This document shows positions 60,328 through 64,000 of a stretch of 64,000 nt of DNA, piece by piece. Each line of letters starts with the position of its first letter. The first letter of the stretch is position 1. The position numbers were made by a program, and so were the translations under genes. The DNA comes from Trichuris trichiura. Its lineage: Eukaryota > Nematoda > Enoplea > Trichinellida > Trichuridae. Location: the NCBI GenBank assembly GCA_037903355.1, contig JBAJFE010000009.1, forward strand, positions 1,054,001 to 1,118,000. Direction: 5' to 3'. Below the pieces are notes generated by a model. It was given only the letters and a program-made list of their open reading frames with translations. It was not told the origin of the DNA and ran no database searches.

Positions 60328-60720
60328 AGTTGAATGTCTTTTCGTTTGGACAAGGCAAAATTCAGTATTCCAAGCAAAGACTGCTTCAGCCTGAAATGCT
60401 GCGAATTTTGCAAAATTTCGACTGACCGTTCTTGTGTTTAAAATATTTGACCATTACGCCGCCTATTTGGGTTTTAGTTGTCTCAATTAAAACATTTCTT
60501 ACGAACTACTCAACTACAGCGCCTGCTGTTTTAATATCATCACACCTAATCAAAGGCGGATCCTAAAAAACCAGAGTTGGTCCTTCTCCTTAGGATTGAA
60601 GTGTTTTTGTCACTGCTTAAAGAAGTAGACATCGTTGTTAGCTGTGTTAATATTGTTCTCTAGAAGTAGACTTTTTTGTTGACGATAATAGTTTACCTAA
60701 TCCATCGATGTAGTAAAGCA

Positions 60721-63700
60721 CAGCTTAAGTAGTTTAGTGTGGCTAGGGTAAGGGAATGGCGAAATAGCCAAAAAGCGCTACAATTTACAGTTCGCCGGCA
60801 AGTAACCTTCTCATCTTGAGATTAAGATTTCTAATAGAGCCGTAGAGATTAGCGAGTCTGTGGTAGAGGGCAAGCTGGCGAGGTATTGTTGACCACGTGA
60901 ATGTTGAAAATCGGAAAGCAAAATTCCTGGGATAGCTTTACATAACAACCAAGAAAAGGGAAGCTATTACCGTGTAGACAACGAAAACACATACATGTTA
61001 CGAGGAACAAATTAACTAAGGAAACCAGTTCGATCCATACGTTCGGTGTGAACGTTTTGGTGCATAAATGAATCATACTAATGGTATCTGGTACGTTGTA
61101 AACATTATGATTGAGCAACGCTCATTCGGGAAAAGCCAGCGTGCATTGTGTTTTTCTACCGATATTTCTAACGGTTCTTTTCAGAGACATTTTACTTTTC
61201 ATTCTGGTTTGCTCTCTTGAAACTTCTTTTCCCTGCGGCACAGTTCCATCAGGTACATTTCCACCGCCCTTTAATAATATTTCTTCAGGTGTCTAATGGA
61301 AGTTGTCAATGTCCTTTAGATGCTGAATGTAAAGGAACCCAAGCATAAAACTTTAATTTCTAAATTCTTAAAGATGATTTCCTCCCAAAATGCCTACAAG
61401 CAGGTTTGAAAAGAGTAAAGTTTTCCAGCTGCCACAGGTGCAACAAAGCTTTATAAAATTGTCCAAAACATGACACCAAAAGTTCCCTGATTCGATGATC
61501 CACTCATTTTACTTCAGATAATGGTGAAACCATAACTACTACAAAGACAAAACTAACATGCAGCTGACCCAAACGATTAATAACTGAAGCATCACAACGT
61601 TAGCAAATTTTAGCTGAGTTGTCACGGGTTCATAAGGCGACATCATTTTTCGAAACATTTTTCTTACTTTTCGTCATCGTGCCGAAAATTAGTAATCACT
61701 TTGAAACCGGCTGTTGCTCCTCAGCGATTTGACCCATACCTTAAGCCTCTAAAGAGAGCCATGTATCGCAAGGTTCACTCCAAAGGGATGTTTAAACCAT
61801 CACTAAAGCTTCAGAGGTGAAAGTGCTACGGGTAGTTCGGTTGAACGCCAAACCTGTTTTGCAGCCTTGAGAAATCATTTTATATGCAAGCTTTGCACTA
61901 AACCACTAAAGCTAGAAATCAAATATTTAAGACCTTGCTGTTTTACTGAGGGTTATTTTAAAGGCGGGCGCAGCTCTAGTTAATCGGTGCCGAGTTTGTC
62001 TTAATCACTAGAGGTTCAGTGCTAGTTTACATGACGCACATATTAAACTCAGTTCCACAAATGCACTGCACCATACAGTTGCTTAGGGTTCCGGAAACAC
62101 AAACTGCTCTAAATTATGAAAATTGGCAAGCACCTCTTACTGGCCTCAGCGATTGAGACAATACCAAGTTAAATGCGTCCATCAAAATCCTCAGGAGCGG
62201 ATGAATCGTATAAAACGCGCCCTTTTGGCAATGGGATTCTTTTCCATCGCGGCTACAGAACCTGCTTTGCCAAGACATGCCAGGGCTCCGCCAATGTTCC
62301 TATGGCCTTCGAATAGCTTCCATTGGCGCCTTTGCTCATGTATGTCGCCACGTAAATCATTGCCTTTTCTTTGCACTTGTCAGAATATATATCTGAATAC
62401 TTCATTTCGTGCGCTTGTTGTTCAACCTATTCTTACTAAAATTTCTAGTTTAAAGTTAAAATCTTTTGTCATCTGTTCTATATGACTCGTATTTTCTATA
62501 AAGAAATAGATGAGCGTCTAGCGGTTACTCAACTTTTCGTTTCAACATTTAACATTGCGATCAAGGTAAACACTAACCGCCTTTTTTCACGCCGCTGCTC
62601 ATCGCAAACTTTGACAGAAAAGCTCCTTTCAACGGGGAAATGCACAGACATTTGGCAACTAACATGGTTGAACAGTTATTGCTGCCAACAGGGACCGCAT
62701 TAACGCTTGCAACACTCGACTAACAGAATCCTGGACACACGAAAGTAAAACATCTTTCGCCAATGAAAACTCTCAGGTGCGAGCCAGGTAAAAAACGGCC
62801 GCAGGCCTTTAAATGGTACTCCGGGAAACAAACCGCAAGGAACGCTGACAATGAGAAAACGTAATCAAGCAAAAACGAACCCGTCTTCAGAAGGAAGGCT
62901 TAAAACATGGCAAGGAAAACACAACGCTTCCGGGGATATTCAGAAAGCACAATGACCACTGTCGACAGTTGCTCAATAAGATTTATGGTTGTATATCAAT
63001 GGAAATTTACCTGATGAAGAAAAACCGCACGGAAAGAAAGCCGTGAGAAAACGTGCCAGCGAGGGACACAACAAAACAATGAAGAAAATCTCATTCGGGG
63101 TTAGCGTAACAATTACAACCCTCCGAAAAGAATTTTCGAAACATGACTAACAAAAAATAAACAAGCTGCGTTGAACCGATCGAAGATTGTTCATTGTGGA
63201 CAATCATAAGTGAGACAGCAAATTACGTTAGTAGGGAAAACGCGTAGAACATAATGTACTCCTTATGAAGAACAGGTGCAATATATAATGCAAATGGACC
63301 AACGCAGTTGAGTAAAAGTGGTTGAAATGTTATGTGTAAATGATAGGCTGCATGTCTCAAAATCCTGGCAGCATAACGGCATGGCTCAAGCTAACAAAGG
63401 GTTAACAGCCTCAGTAAATCAAAGCGCGCCCTACTTCCCTGATCTCTCGTACCAACTGCACGCAAAAAATATGTCCACCTTAGCGCAGCTTCTAAATTAG
63501 CGGTTGCCAGATTTGTAAAGTTCAGCTAAGTTCGCTATCATACGCGATGTTTCAAGCTGTCTCCAGCCATCTACAACGCAACATAACAAATTCCACAGCA
63601 GCGACTGCTGAGCAGTTATTTTTTTAAGGTGGTTCTGAGCAATTCCAACTGAAAAAATAACGCTGAAATGCAGAAAACAAGCAGTTAGCAAAACTGATGA

Positions 63701-64000
63701 ATCAAATTAGACCAGGCCTTCATAGTGATAACAGCGAATGGACTTTTCTCATTCTTAGCGATGGGTGTATGTTGAAAAAAGCAAAACGTTTTAACGTCAA
63801 AGCTTTCGGTAACGCGAATACTCTACTGCTGCCAAGGCAAACTTTGCAAAGGTCATCACCTGCAAAAAACTGCACAGCGTGCATTATTCATCTGAGTGGT
63901 CTTATCTTCAAAGCTGAATGCATTTTTGCCTATCAGCTAACCTATACTTCGACTTATACAAACATTCGGGCCCAGTAGAAGCGTGGAACGTCTTTAAATA
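60721..64000. other. Terminal 3.3 kb, no gene assigned
   Basis: Beyond the duplicated units the sequence is unique within the window. The longest frames (62123-62485 plus, 63697-63978 plus, 60849-61118 minus) show no domain or splice context. A minus-strand stretch at 62191-62376 reads as a charged helix (HEQRRQWKLFEGHRNIGGAL) but stands alone. Confidence 0.4.

Larger units (their letters stand above)
57128..60720 (+). repeat. Tandem segmental duplication, unit 3 (5'-truncated)
   Basis: Similarity to unit 1 starts at AAGAGGACACTGCTTTTC (about 57133, matching 47510) and ends near 60720 inside the second-type relic, of which only a scrap around GTAAAGCACAGC remains. It contains MATH-BTB copy 3 and the foldback element FB2. 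Confidence 0.8.

Noticed and set aside
62123..62485. 120-codon plus-strand frame near the window end
   Set aside because: It shows no recognisable domain and overlaps a similarly long antisense frame, so coding evidence is lacking.

Overview
The window looks like invertebrate nuclear DNA, most probably from a nematode. Genes are packed on both strands, most introns are 50-60 bases with GT...AG borders, and several genes have a TTTCAG-type acceptor just before the start codon (a 5'UTR intron or a spliced-leader site). The single-copy genes are conserved animal genes: PRP17/CDC40, LSM12, APC6/CDC16, Spartan and a Fat-like giant cadherin whose estimated size (about 4,300 residues) fits nematode Fat-like CDH-4. 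A Penelope-like retroelement and a run of SPOP-like MATH-BTB genes would suit a clade I (Trichinella/Trichuris-like) worm, but that placement is inference.

Layout. 1-3036: a head-to-head pair, PRP17 (minus, cut by the window edge) and LSM12 (plus). 3592-6069: a 5'-truncated, decayed Penelope-like element (PLE) with reverse transcriptase and GIY-YIG endonuclease remnants, bounded by an 11-13 base target-site duplication. 7410-7874: an F-box-like gene. 8662-8982: a foldback element whose 3' end matches the PLE 3' end. 10213-11886: single-exon APC6/CDC16 (minus). 12515-13253: a 124/161-base tandem repeat abutting the stop codon of a 703-residue serine-rich protein of unknown function (13254-15860, minus). 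A second, small minus-strand gene model follows. 19677-20807: Spartan protease (plus). 21538-41617: the Fat-like cadherin (minus, 20 kb), with a 35-base minisatellite in one intron. 41618-45788: no recognisable gene.

45789-60720 is the most distinctive part: tandem units of 5.7 and 5.2 kb plus a partial third. Each carries a MATH-BTB gene on the plus strand that begins with a hydrophobic signal peptide followed by a conserved N-glycosylation sequon. MATH-BTB proteins are normally intracellular CUL3 ubiquitin-ligase adaptors, so a family with secretory leaders is unexpected and could represent exported adaptors. Copy 1 carries a one-base frameshift, copies 2 and 3 read through intact, and units 1 and 2 also hold a decayed second MATH-BTB copy. 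A pogo/Tigger-like MITE sits only in unit 1 and a second PLE-derived foldback only in unit 3.

The PLE and the two foldbacks share a 3' module with a CTGANGA - hairpin - GAAA core resembling a hammerhead ribozyme, a class of motif known from Penelope-like elements. 60721-64000 holds nothing I can assign.
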